Shown: positions 18,040 to 26,290 of the stretch, piece by piece
Layout: every line of letters starts with the position of its first letter
Position numbering within the stretch: position 1 is the first letter of the stretch
Assembly: GCA_902515745.1 (NCBI GenBank)
Contig: CABXWB010000004.1
Coordinates: 62,001 to 126,000, forward strand
Length of the DNA: 64,000 nt
From: an uncultured Alphaproteobacteria bacterium
GTDB taxonomy: Bacteria; Pseudomonadota; Alphaproteobacteria; HIMB59; GCA-002718135
Direction: 5' to 3'
Made by a program: the position numbers and the translations under genes
Notes under the pieces: model-generated
What the model was told of the DNA's origin: nothing
What the model saw: only the letters and a program-made list of their open reading frames with translations
Database searches by the model: none

Positions 18040-18800
18040 TTACTAAAAATTATTTTACACATGCAAACATTAAGTCTTTTGTTAAAGCTGGTTTTTTTAC
18101 TAGAAATGGTGGAGTATCAAAAAAAGAAAACTATTCATTGAACTGTAGCTTAAACAGCAAAGATACAAAGGTAAATGTAAATAAAAATATTGATATCTGT
18201 CTAAAAAATTTAAGAATCAATAAAAAAATTAAATTTATTAGTCAAATACACTCCAGCAAAATTGTAGAAATTAATAAAAAAAATATTGGTAATAAATATT
18301 CTGGAGATGGATTAATCACAAGCAATAAGGAAATAGCTTTAGGAGTATTAACTGCAGATTGCTGTCCAATTTTTATTTTTGATAAAAATAGAAAATATAT
18401 TTGTGCTCTTCATTCAGGTTGGAAAGGGGCATTAAAAAATATAGCTGCTAAAGGTATAGGATATTTTGTTAAACAAAAAATAATTAAAAAAAATATTGTG
18501 GTTCTTATTGGTCCTTGTTTGAGCTTTAAAAACTTTGAAGTATCAAAAGACTTTAAAAATAAGTTTATAAGCAAAAATAAAAAATATTCTATTTTCTTCA
18601 AACACAAAAATAAAGACAAAGATTTATTTAATTTAAGAAGATTGATTAACTATCAATTTAAGGAATTGGGTATTAAAAATATATATAATATTAACAAAGA
18701 TACCTTCTCAAATAATAGAGTTTTTTTTAGCCATCGAAGAGAATCACAAAAATTTAGGGATACTGGAAGAATGCTCAATATCATTGCATTTAATGATTAA
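18036..18800 (+). CDS. pgeF: Peptidoglycan editing factor PgeF / multicopper-oxidase-like (YfiH)
   Basis: A 254-residue YfiH/LACC1-family protein. FFTRNGGVSKKENYSLNCS opens the domain, LTADCCPIFIFD near residue 105 and CALHSGWKGALKNIAAKG near 130 carry the Cys/His zinc ligands, and SHRRESQKFRDTGRMLN closes it. The E. coli member removes wrongly incorporated serine from peptidoglycan precursors; others act on purine nucleosides. An upstream ATG at 18015 is in frame, but the ATGA overlap at 18036 with the preceding stop is the better start. Confidence 0.88.
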   Translation: MITKNYFTHANIKSFVKAGFFTRNGGVSKKENYSLNCSLNSKDTKVNVNKNIDICLKNLRINKKIKFISQIHSSKIVEINKKNIGNKYSGDGLITSNKEIALGVLTADCCPIFIFDKNRKYICALHSGWKGALKNIAAKGIGYFVKQKIIKKNIVVLIGPCLSFKNFEVSKDFKNKFISKNKKYSIFFKHKNKDKDLFNLRRLINYQFKELGIKNIYNINKDTFSNNRVFFSHRRESQKFRDTGRMLNIIAFND

Positions 18801-18847
18801 TTTTGGTTGATCTATTATTATTCTAATATAGTAATTAATTTGATTAT

Positions 18848-19783
18848 ATGAAAATAATCGCCTGTAATAGTAGCAAATCCCTAGCAAAAAAAATTTCTAA
18901 ACATATTGATGTTCCATTAGCAGATGCCTCTGTTAGAACTTTTAATGATAGAGAAATATTTGTGGAAATAAATGAAAATATTAGAGGTGAAGATGTGTTT
19001 ATTATTCAATCCACATCACATCCGGCTAATGACCATTTAATGGAACTTTTAATTACAATAGATGCTGCAAGAAGGGGATCAGCAAAAAGGATTACTGCTG
19101 TTATCCCATATTATGGATATGCAAGACAAGATAGAAAAACTGGGCCTAGAACACCAATTACTGCCAAACTTGTTGCAAATTTAATCACATCCGCGGGCGC
19201 TGATAGGGTATTAACAATGGATTTACATGCTGGTCAAATTCAAGGTTTTTTTGACATTCCTTTAGATAATATTTTTTCTGTAAGACCAATAATCGATGAT
19301 GTTAAAGCAAAATTTAATGGAAACAAAGATTTAGTTGTTGCTTCACCTGATGTTGGTGGTGTTGTTAGAGCCAGAGCTTTTGCTAAAAGATTAGAGGCTG
19401 GACTAGCAATTGCCGATAAAAGAAGAGAAAAAGCTGGTGAGTCTGAAGTAATGAATATTATCGGAGATGTAAAAGATAAAACTTGTATCTTACTAGATGA
19501 TATAGCTGACTCTGCAGGCACGCTATGTAATGCTGCTGAAGCTCTAAGTAAAAATGGAGCTAAAGAAATTTATTCTTATATTGTTCACGGTGTATTATCA
19601 GGAGATGCGCTAAAAAAGATTGAAGATTCAAGCATAAAAGAATTGGTATTAACAGATACAATAGAGCCTTCTAAAGAGATAAAAAGCTCAAAAAACATTA
19701 GACATATTAGTATTGCTCCTTTAATGGGTGATGCGATTAAAAGGATTAATACTGATACTTCAGTGTCTGCTCTTTTCGATTAA
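18848..19783 (+). CDS. prs: Ribose-phosphate pyrophosphokinase
   Basis: A 311-residue PRPP synthetase, a cytosolic enzyme supplying nucleotide, histidine and tryptophan synthesis. [19 protein letters not shown], the flexible loop [18 protein letters not shown] near 96, the signature [20 protein letters not shown] near 125, and the PRPP-binding loop [18 protein letters not shown] near 215 are intact. It is followed 13 nt later by rplY, a linkage common in proteobacteria. Confidence 0.96.
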   Translation: MKIIACNSSKSLAKKISKHIDVPLADASVRTFNDREIFVEINENIRGEDVFIIQSTSHPANDHLMELLITIDAARRGSAKRITAVIPYYGYARQDRKTGPRTPITAKLVANLITSAGADRVLTMDLHAGQIQGFFDIPLDNIFSVRPIIDDVKAKFNGNKDLVVASPDVGGVVRARAFAKRLEAGLAIADKRREKAGESEVMNIIGDVKDKTCILLDDIADSAGTLCNAAEALSKNGAKEIYSYIVHGVLSGDALKKIEDSSIKELVLTDTIEPSKEIKSSKNIRHISIAPLMGDAIKRINTDTSVSALFD

Positions 19784-19796
19784 ATTTTTTTATTTT

Positions 19797-20474
19797 ATGA
19801 GTGATTTTAAAGCTATAGAAAGAAATAAAGATTTTGGTTCAAGTCATAGTCTTTTAATGAAGGGATTAGTCCCTGGCATTATTTATGGCAAGGGTACTGA
19901 GCCTAAGAAAATTGCTCTAGAAGATAAAATACTCAAAAAATTAATGGGTACTGGTTCTTTTTATTCAACAATTATCGATCTTGATGTCGATGGAAAAAAA
20001 GAAAAAATACTTCCTAAACAATTACAATATCATCCTGTAAGCGATCAACTTATACATTTTGATTTCCTAAGAGTTCAAGAAAATACAAAAGTAAACGTTG
20101 AAATTCCTGTTGAGTTTTTAAATCAAGATAAATGTCCTGGTTTGAAAAAAGGTGGAGTTTTAAATACTGTTAGAAGACTTGTAGAACTAACATGTAATGC
20201 AAATAATATACCTAGCAAACTAGAATTTGATTTAATTGAAAGTGAAATAGGTGATACAGTTAAAATTAGTAATATTCAACTACCTGAGGGAGTTGCTCCT
20301 ACTATATCAGACAGAGATTTCGTAATAGCTACTTTAGTTCCTCCAACTGTAGAAGTTGAGACTAAAACTGAAGAAGCAACTGAAGAAGGTGCTGCAGAAA
20401 GTGGCGAAGAGAAGTCAGAGGAAAAGAATGAAGAATCTTCTGATAATAAAGAAGAAAATAAAGAATCTAAGTAA
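19797..20474 (+). CDS. rplY: Ribosomal protein bL25 (Ctc form)
   Basis: A 225-residue two-domain bL25/Ctc protein that binds 5S rRNA. GLVPGIIYGKGTEPKKIAL and LQYHPVSDQLIHFDFLRV mark the N-terminal domain, and VEIPVEFLNQDKCPGLKKGG starts the C-terminal TL5 domain. The tail after about residue 190 is a very acidic Glu/Ser-rich extension. The open frame runs back to 19728 inside prs, but the ATG at 19797 begins the family's usual MSDFKAIERN N-terminus and is chosen. Confidence 0.93.
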   Translation: MSDFKAIERNKDFGSSHSLLMKGLVPGIIYGKGTEPKKIALEDKILKKLMGTGSFYSTIIDLDVDGKKEKILPKQLQYHPVSDQLIHFDFLRVQENTKVNVEIPVEFLNQDKCPGLKKGGVLNTVRRLVELTCNANNIPSKLEFDLIESEIGDTVKISNIQLPEGVAPTISDRDFVIATLVPPTVEVETKTEEATEEGAAESGEEKSEEKNEESSDNKEENKESK

Positions 20475-20495
20475 CTTTACTTTATATTTCACTAT

Positions 20496-21056
20496 ATGTT
20501 TTTAATTTGTGGACTTGGGAACCCAGGTGTAAATTATAAAAATACCAGGCATAATGTAGGTTTCCATTTAGTGGATAATATAATCTTGCATTTTAATTTA
20601 GACAAAATCAAAGAAGATAAAATTAAAGAATTATATTCAGGTGTGATAAATAATCAAAAAATTTTTGTATTAAAACCTCTTACATTCATGAACTTATCTG
20701 GAAAAGCTGTATCAGAAATTGTAAATTTTTATAAAATAAAATTAGACCATACTTTTGTTATCCATGATGACCTTGATTTAGAATTATCGAAAGTAAAAAT
20801 AAAACAAGGTGGTGGAAACGGTGGTCATAATGGATTGGAAAGTATTGACCAATTTATAGGAGAAAATTATTTTAGAATACGTATTGGAATTGATCATCCT
20901 GGGCATAAAGATTTAGTTTCAAGTTATGTTTTAAATAAATTTTCAAAATCAGAAGAAGAAATAATAAATAAAAAAATTGATAAAATGGTTAAAAATATAG
21001 AATTAATATTTTCAGATATTCCTCTATTTTTAACAAAAATAAGTGAGCAAAATTAA
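20496..21056 (+). CDS. pth: Peptidyl-tRNA hydrolase
   Basis: A 186-residue Pth that recycles peptidyl-tRNA released from stalled ribosomes. LGNPGVNYKNTRHNVGFHLV contains the catalytic His20-equivalent and conserved Asn. KPLTFMNLSGKAV, the HDDLDLELSKVKIKQGGGNG loop and GHNGLESIDQFIG are all present. The order rplY-pth-ychF is the standard one in alphaproteobacteria. Confidence 0.96.
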   Translation: MFLICGLGNPGVNYKNTRHNVGFHLVDNIILHFNLDKIKEDKIKELYSGVINNQKIFVLKPLTFMNLSGKAVSEIVNFYKIKLDHTFVIHDDLDLELSKVKIKQGGGNGGHNGLESIDQFIGENYFRIRIGIDHPGHKDLVSSYVLNKFSKSEEEIINKKIDKMVKNIELIFSDIPLFLTKISEQN

Positions 21057-21058
21057 TT

Positions 21059-22159
21059 ATGGGATTTAAGTGTGGGATAGTTGGATTACCAAATGTTGGT
21101 AAATCCACTTTATTCAATGCTCTTACCCAATCAAATAAAGCGGAAGCTGCAAATTATCCATTTGCAACTATAGAACCAAATATAGGAAGAGTTGCAGTGC
21201 CCGATAATAGATTAGATAAACTAGCGATCATTGGAAAGAGTGAAAAAATAATTCCTTCTTTTATGGATTTTGTTGATATTGCAGGATTAGTAAAAGGAGC
21301 CTCACAAGGAGAAGGTTTGGGGAATAAATTTTTAGGACATGTAAGAGAAGTTGATGCAATAGCACATGTTGTTAGATGTTTTGAAGATACTAATATTACT
21401 CATGTATCATCAAAAATTGATCCATTAGATGATATTGAAACAATAAATTTAGAATTACAATTGGCTGATCTTGAAAGCTTAAATAATAAAAAAAATAGTT
21501 TAGAAAAAAAATTAAAAGCAAATAATAAAGAAGCTAAACATCAATTCGATATAATAAATAAAATTTTACAAATGCTAGATGCTAATAGTGTCTTAAAAAT
21601 TGATGAATTTGCTAGTAATGAAATTGACTTCATAAATAGTCTTAACTTAATTAGTCTAAAGCCTACTATGTACATATGTAATGTAGATGAAGAATCTATT
21701 CACACTGGAAACGAGTTATCAAAAAAAGTCATCGAGTTTGCCAAAAAAAATGATCATTCTGTAGTTTTAATCTCTGCATCAATAGAAGCACAAATAGCAG
21801 AATTAGATAATGAGGAAGAAAAACTTGAATTTCTAAAAGAACTTAATTTAGATCAAACAACATTAAATAAGGTTATAAAATCAGGATATGAACTTCTAGG
21901 TTTGATTAACTATTTTACATGTGGTCCAAAGGAAACAAAATCATGGACAATAAAAAAAGAAACATTTGCACCACAAGCTGCTGGAAAAATTCACACTGAT
22001 TTTGAAAAAGGATTTATTAGAGCAGAGACTGTCTCTTATGACGACTATATAGAAAATAATGGTGATGCTGGGAGTAGAGATTCAGGAAGGTTGAGACAAG
22101 AAGGTAAAGATTATGTCGTCAAAGATGGTGATGTAATGAACTTTTTATTTAATGTCTAA
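21059..22159 (+). CDS. ychF: Redox-regulated GTPase/ATPase YchF
   Basis: A 366-residue Obg-family P-loop protein with ATPase activity that associates with ribosomes. G1 is GIVGLPNVGKSTLFNALT near residue 6, G3 is DFVDIAGLVKGASQGEGLGN near 68, the NKxD position is altered as usual in YchF (CNVDEES), and the C-terminal TGS domain ends VKDGDVMNFLFNV. The stop codon shares four bases (CTAA) with the convergent petC stop. Confidence 0.96.
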   Translation: MGFKCGIVGLPNVGKSTLFNALTQSNKAEAANYPFATIEPNIGRVAVPDNRLDKLAIIGKSEKIIPSFMDFVDIAGLVKGASQGEGLGNKFLGHVREVDAIAHVVRCFEDTNITHVSSKIDPLDDIETINLELQLADLESLNNKKNSLEKKLKANNKEAKHQFDIINKILQMLDANSVLKIDEFASNEIDFINSLNLISLKPTMYICNVDEESIHTGNELSKKVIEFAKKNDHSVVLISASIEAQIAELDNEEEKLEFLKELNLDQTTLNKVIKSGYELLGLINYFTCGPKETKSWTIKKETFAPQAAGKIHTDFEKGFIRAETVSYDDYIENNGDAGSRDSGRLRQEGKDYVVKDGDVMNFLFNV

Positions 22160-22905
22160 GTAACATCTCGCCAGAGTCTATTTTTTGCTAAATACACAAT
22201 CGTTCCAAGAATAATAAAGAATAGTATTACTTTAATTCCTAAATTTTTTCTTTCTTCCATTTCTGGTTCAGCAGCCCAGTGAAGAAAATGTGTTACATCA
22301 GCTGATAACTGTTGTGCATTATTATCTGTGCCATCATCATAATCTACACTTCCATCTGCAATGGGTGCTGGCATAGCTATTTGATTTCCAGCCATCCATT
22401 TATTGTACCACATTCCATTACCAACCTCCATTCCCTTTGGAGGTTCAACATATCCAAGAAGCAAGTTGTAAATATAATCAACTCCATATTTTCTAGCTTT
22501 TGTAATTACACTTAAATCAGGAGGATAGGCTCCATTATTATTTGCTCTTGCTTCATTATCATTGGCATAAGGATTAACAAATCTGTCTGCTGGTCTAGCT
22601 GGTCTTTCAAACATTTCACCATCATCGTTTGGACCATCTAAAACAGTATATTCAGAAGCAATTACTTTTACTTGAGCTTCTGAAAAACCAACGTCGATGA
22701 GATCTCTGTAGTAAAGTAGTTTCATTGAATGACATCCCGCACATACTTCTCTATAGACTTTGTAACCTCTTTGGATTGCAGCTCTATCAAAAGTTCCTGT
22801 AACACCTTTAAAAGACCAATCATGTTTTGGCATTTTTTCCGAACTCATTTCTGCAGCAAATATATTTGATGAGAAGAATAGAAAAATAATAAGTAATAGG
22901 CGCAT
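22156..22905 (-). CDS. petC: Cytochrome c1 of the bc1 complex
   Basis: A 249-residue periplasmic-facing subunit. An N-terminal signal peptide (MRLLLIIFLFFSSNIFA) is followed by the haem c motif VCAGCHSMK near residue 55 and the axial Met in NQIAMPAPIADG near 177. A single C-terminal transmembrane anchor (VILFFIILGTIVYLA) ends the protein. It accepts electrons from the Rieske centre and passes them to cytochrome c. Third gene of petABC, overlapping petB by one base. Confidence 0.95.
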   Translation of the reverse strand: MRLLLIIFLFFSSNIFAAEMSSEKMPKHDWSFKGVTGTFDRAAIQRGYKVYREVCAGCHSMKLLYYRDLIDVGFSEAQVKVIASEYTVLDGPNDDGEMFERPARPADRFVNPYANDNEARANNNGAYPPDLSVITKARKYGVDYIYNLLLGYVEPPKGMEVGNGMWYNKWMAGNQIAMPAPIADGSVDYDDGTDNNAQQLSADVTHFLHWAAEPEMEERKNLGIKVILFFIILGTIVYLAKNRLWRDVT

Positions 22906-24197
22906 TATAGATTTGTATCTTTTTGCATTGCTGGTGCAGGCATTCCTTTTTCTCCTCCACCAATATTAGGGGCTATGTTTTTAGCATAAACATCACTAAT
23001 ACTGAGCGGTAACTTACTTGGCTTCTCTATCCAACCAACAAATGGTGTGATAATGAAGAAAAAACCAAAGTAGTAAAGTAAACCAACTCTTGCAATTAAA
23101 AGATATAAACCTTCAGCAGGAAGCATACCAACATAACCTAATGCGAAAAAATTAACAAAAAAGCCCATCATAAACCACTTATATATTGGTCTATAGTTAC
23201 AGCTTCTTACTTTTGATCTATCTAACCAAGGTAAAACAAATAAAATTGCAATTGCACCAAACATCAAAAGAACTCCTCCAAGTTTATCGGGTACAGCTCT
23301 TAAAATTGCATAAAAAGGGGCAAGATACCAATTTGGTACGATATGCGCAGGGGTAACAAGTGGATCTGCAGGTATATAATTATCAACTTCTGACATCAAG
23401 TTTGGTCCAAAAAATATTACTGCAGATAAGGCAACCCCAAAGGCGCACATTGCAACAGTATCTTTAATTAACATATAAGGGAAAAAGTTTACTGAATCGT
23501 TGTTGGTTTTAATATCAATTCCATCTGGATTATTTGAGCCATGAACATGAACGGCGGCGACATGTAATCCTACAACACCAAAAATAACAAAAGGTAAAAC
23601 ATAATGAAGAGCGAAGAATCGATTTAAAGTTGCATTTCCTACGTTGTAATCACCAAGAAGCCATGTTTTTAGTCCTTCACCAATAATCGGTATAGCACTA
23701 AATAAATTAGTTATAACTGTTGCTCCCCAATAAGACATTTGTCCCCATGGTAATGTGTAACCAAGAAAAGAAGTTGCCATCATTAATAAAAATATAAATA
23801 CACCTAAAATCCAATTAAGCTCTCTTGGATATTTGTAGGAACCAAAATACATTGCCCTTACGATATGAATATAAACTATAATAAAGAAAAAGGATGCGCC
23901 ATTAGAATGGATATACCGCATTAACCAACCGTAATTGACATCTCGCATTATTCTCTCAACACTATCAAAAGCCATATCTGTGTGCGGTGTGTAATTCATT
24001 GCAAGAAAAATTCCACTCACAATCATTGTAACTAGTGTAATTGTTGCTAATGCACCAAAGCTCCAGAAATAATTACAATTTTTAGGCATTGGATAATCAC
24101 CGTATTCTTTTTTGAAATAAGAAATAATTGGCAGACGAAATTCTATCCAGTTAAGGACAGGATTTTTAAATTGATGTACTTTTCTATTCTTATCCAT
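22905..24197 (-). CDS. petB: Cytochrome b of the bc1 complex
   Basis: A 430-residue polytopic quinol-oxidising subunit with eight or more membrane helices. Haem-ligating His residues lie in WLMRYIHSNGASFFFIIVYI and in LHYVLPFVIFGVVGLHVAAV. GYTLPWGQMSYWGA is the Qo-site region, and the conserved PEW-loop position reads PNWYLAPFYAILRA, with Asn for Glu. It is two bases downstream of petA and overlaps petC by one base. Confidence 0.96.
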   Translation of the reverse strand: MDKNRKVHQFKNPVLNWIEFRLPIISYFKKEYGDYPMPKNCNYFWSFGALATITLVTMIVSGIFLAMNYTPHTDMAFDSVERIMRDVNYGWLMRYIHSNGASFFFIIVYIHIVRAMYFGSYKYPRELNWILGVFIFLLMMATSFLGYTLPWGQMSYWGATVITNLFSAIPIIGEGLKTWLLGDYNVGNATLNRFFALHYVLPFVIFGVVGLHVAAVHVHGSNNPDGIDIKTNNDSVNFFPYMLIKDTVAMCAFGVALSAVIFFGPNLMSEVDNYIPADPLVTPAHIVPNWYLAPFYAILRAVPDKLGGVLLMFGAIAILFVLPWLDRSKVRSCNYRPIYKWFMMGFFVNFFALGYVGMLPAEGLYLLIARVGLLYYFGFFFIITPFVGWIEKPSKLPLSISDVYAKNIAPNIGGGEKGMPAPAMQKDTNL

Positions 24198-24199
24198 AC

Positions 24200-24727
24200 T
24201 TATCCAATCTTTATAGTGTTATCATTTAAAAAAGCATAGGGCGGAACGTCCAAGTTTTTTGGCGCTGGCCCTTTTCTTATCCTACCTGATGTATCATAAT
24301 GTGAACCATGACATGGGCAATACCAACCATCATACTCACCTTTCATATCTGAAACTTTCTGACCAAGTGGAACACAACCTAAGTGTGTGCATACTCCTAC
24401 TAAAACTAACCATTCCTCTTTTTGAACTCTATCTGCATCATCTTGTGGATCTCTTAAATCAGAAGCTTGAACCATTTTTGCAGCATCTATCTCTTCTTTT
24501 GTTCTTTTCTTAATGAAGACAGGTTTTCCACGCCATTTTATTGTTATACTTTGACCTTCTTCTATAGCACTAATATCTACTTCTGTAGATCCCGCTGCTA
24601 AAGTATCCTCTGCTGGACTCATACTTTTTAGAAATGGCCATATAAATGCAGCTGTACCTACGGCACCAAGTGTTACGGTGCTTAGTTGAAGGAAATCTCT
24701 TCTCTTATTTTTAGGTTTTTTAGCCAT
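24200..24727 (-). CDS. petA: Rieske iron-sulfur protein of the bc1 complex
   Basis: A 175-residue membrane-anchored 2Fe-2S protein. The N-terminus is a twin-arginine-type signal anchor ([20 protein letters not shown]), and the cluster-binding boxes are [10 protein letters not shown] near 112 and [13 protein letters not shown] near 136 with two Cys and two His ligands. It transfers electrons from ubiquinol to cytochrome c1. First gene of petABC, divergent from trmL over a 94-nt intergenic region that must hold both promoters. Confidence 0.96.
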   Translation of the reverse strand: MAKKPKNKRRDFLQLSTVTLGAVGTAAFIWPFLKSMSPAEDTLAAGSTEVDISAIEEGQSITIKWRGKPVFIKKRTKEEIDAAKMVQASDLRDPQDDADRVQKEEWLVLVGVCTHLGCVPLGQKVSDMKGEYDGWYCPCHGSHYDTSGRIRKGPAPKNLDVPPYAFLNDNTIKIG

Positions 24728-24821
24728 TTTTTATGTTTTTGTTATATATGAATTAATAAAAAAAATACTGAATATATATGTGCCAGCGTGACGCAAGGTT
24801 TACATAATATAGTATAAATTT

Positions 24822-25274
24822 ATGAGAATTGCACTCTTTGAACCTGATATTCCTCAAAATGCTGGAAACATTTTTAGATTGGGTGCTTGTCTTGGAATAC
24901 CTATCGATATCATTGAGCCAGCAGGTTTTATAATTGATGATAAACGATTAAAAAGAGCTTCGATGGATTATTTTGATTATCTTGATCTTACAAAACATTT
25001 GAGTTGGGAAAAATTTAAAGAATGGTCAAAAGAAAATTCTTATAGATTAATTTTACTTACAACAAAAAGTCAAAAAAGTTATTTTGATTATAAATTTCAA
25101 TCAAATGATATTGTTTTATTTGGAAGAGAAAGTGCAGGAGTACCTGATTATGTTCACGACTCTGTAAATGAGAGATTAACCATACCCATGATTGATGGTC
25201 CACGATCAATTAATCTTAGTAGTTCTGTAGCTATAGTTGCGGGTGAAATGTTAAGGCAATTAAAATTAAGTTAA
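24822..25274 (+). CDS. trmL: tRNA (cytidine/uridine-34-2'-O)-methyltransferase TrmL
   Basis: A 150-residue minimalist SPOUT methyltransferase that modifies the wobble ribose of tRNA-Leu. EPDIPQNAGNIFRLGACLGI at the N-terminus and the trefoil-knot segments LFGRESAGVPDYVHDSV and RSINLSSSVAIVAGEMLRQL are all present. The gene is divergent from petABC. Its end overlaps the convergent pirin gene by nine bases. Confidence 0.94.
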   Translation: MRIALFEPDIPQNAGNIFRLGACLGIPIDIIEPAGFIIDDKRLKRASMDYFDYLDLTKHLSWEKFKEWSKENSYRLILLTTKSQKSYFDYKFQSNDIVLFGRESAGVPDYVHDSVNERLTIPMIDGPRSINLSSSVAIVAGEMLRQLKLS

Positions 25275-26123
25275 GCTTCCCATCTTGCCATCTTGATAGT
25301 CCATCATTGCTTGCTTGATTTCTCCTTCAGAATTTGCCACAAAAGGACCATAACGTGCTACAGGTTCTTTAAGCGGCTTACCTGCTAAAACTAGGTAGGA
25401 TCCTTTTTCTGATATTGACGTGAGTTGAATCTCATTACTTGACTGATCAAAGTAAATCATATCACCTTTATTAGCGATTTTATCTTCCTCGTTAAATTGT
25501 AATTGACCATCGATAATATAGATCATAAGATTTTGTTCTGTATCAACATTAAACTTTGTTATATCTGGTTTTGAAAATTGAATATCAAATATTGATACAG
25601 GTGAATATGTTTGAACTTTGGATTTGGTTCCATTTATTTCACCTACAAGAACTTTAATTTCTATATTTGCATTTTCAGATACTGTTGGAATAGTGTTTCT
25701 TTTAATATGTTGATACCAAGGTTTAACTTTTTTATTTTTTTGTGGAAGGTTTACCCAAATTTGTAATCCTTGCATGACACCTCCACTCTTCTTAAATTTT
25801 TCAGTTACTAATTCAGAGTGAATTAAACCTGATCCAGTTGTCATCCATTGTACATCACCAGTTTCAATTTCTGCCTGTCCTCCAAATGAGTCTCTATGTT
25901 CTACTTCACCACCAAGCATGTAAGTAATTGCCTCAAATCCACAATGAGGATGTGCTGGTACACCAGTTGCACCTCCTGGTTCATAATTAATTGGACCAAA
26001 ATGATCAAAAAGAAGAAATGGATCATTTTCTCTCATTCCGGGGACAGGGAAAGCTCTCGTTACAGGTATCCCGTCACCCTCGAAAGTCTTCATACACTCT
26101 TTAATTTCTATTATTTTTCTCAT
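25266..26123 (-). CDS. Pirin-family protein
   Basis: A 285-residue bicupin. The metal-binding cupin has HPHCGFEAITYMLGGEVEHR near residue 58 and DVQWMTTGSGLIHSELV near 90. PFLLFDHFGP and the GMRENDP opening are also typical of pirin. Members bind iron or zinc. Some are quercetin dioxygenases and others bind regulators; the function here is unknown. The gene next to it on the other strand encodes a Cys-rich peptide and is followed by zinc-uptake genes. Confidence 0.9.
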   Translation of the reverse strand: MRKIIEIKECMKTFEGDGIPVTRAFPVPGMRENDPFLLFDHFGPINYEPGGATGVPAHPHCGFEAITYMLGGEVEHRDSFGGQAEIETGDVQWMTTGSGLIHSELVTEKFKKSGGVMQGLQIWVNLPQKNKKVKPWYQHIKRNTIPTVSENANIEIKVLVGEINGTKSKVQTYSPVSIFDIQFSKPDITKFNVDTEQNLMIYIIDGQLQFNEEDKIANKGDMIYFDQSSNEIQLTSISEKGSYLVLAGKPLKEPVARYGPFVANSEGEIKQAMMDYQDGKMGSLT

Positions 26124-26166
26124 AAATTTGTTTAAAAATTATTCAGATATAGATATAGGTATCATT

Positions 26167-26250
26167 ATGAAAAATCAAAATCCAAACCCACCAAAGTGTG
26201 GTTGCAGTTGTAGCTGTTGCTGTACTTGTGAAGGTGGAGGGTGCTGTTAG
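26167..26250 (+). CDS. 27-residue cysteine-rich peptide, possible mini-metallothionein
   Basis: The short frame encodes MKNQNPNPPK followed by CGCSCSCCCTCEGGGCC: nine Cys in 27 residues, including C-x-C repeats and a CCC and a CC. Such density is extreme in an AT-rich genome, and the segment is visibly G-rich compared with its surroundings. A weak TAGG-type ribosome site lies about seven bases upstream of the ATG. It sits between pirin and the znu/zur zinc locus. The pattern fits metal-thiolate binding as in metallothioneins, but no family was recognised and expression is unproven. A structured RNA or a chance frame is the alternative. Confidence 0.55.
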   Translation: MKNQNPNPPKCGCSCSCCCTCEGGGCC

Positions 26251-26261
26251 TTAACACCCTC
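26237..26261. terminator. Hairpin at the end of the Cys-rich peptide gene
   Basis: GAGGGTG (26237-26243) and CACCCTC (26255-26261) form a perfect 7-bp stem with an 11-base loop that contains the peptide stop codon. AATTTAAATTTAAT follows on the plus strand. It lies between the convergent peptide gene and znuA, so it may end transcription from either side. The trailing T-run is weak. Confidence 0.4.
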
Positions 26262-26290
26262 AATTTAAATTTAATATTTAAAATATATTT

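Noticed and set aside
19728-19796. Upstream extension of bL25 into prs
   Set aside because: The extra residues overlap prs in another frame, and the family N-terminus begins at 19797.
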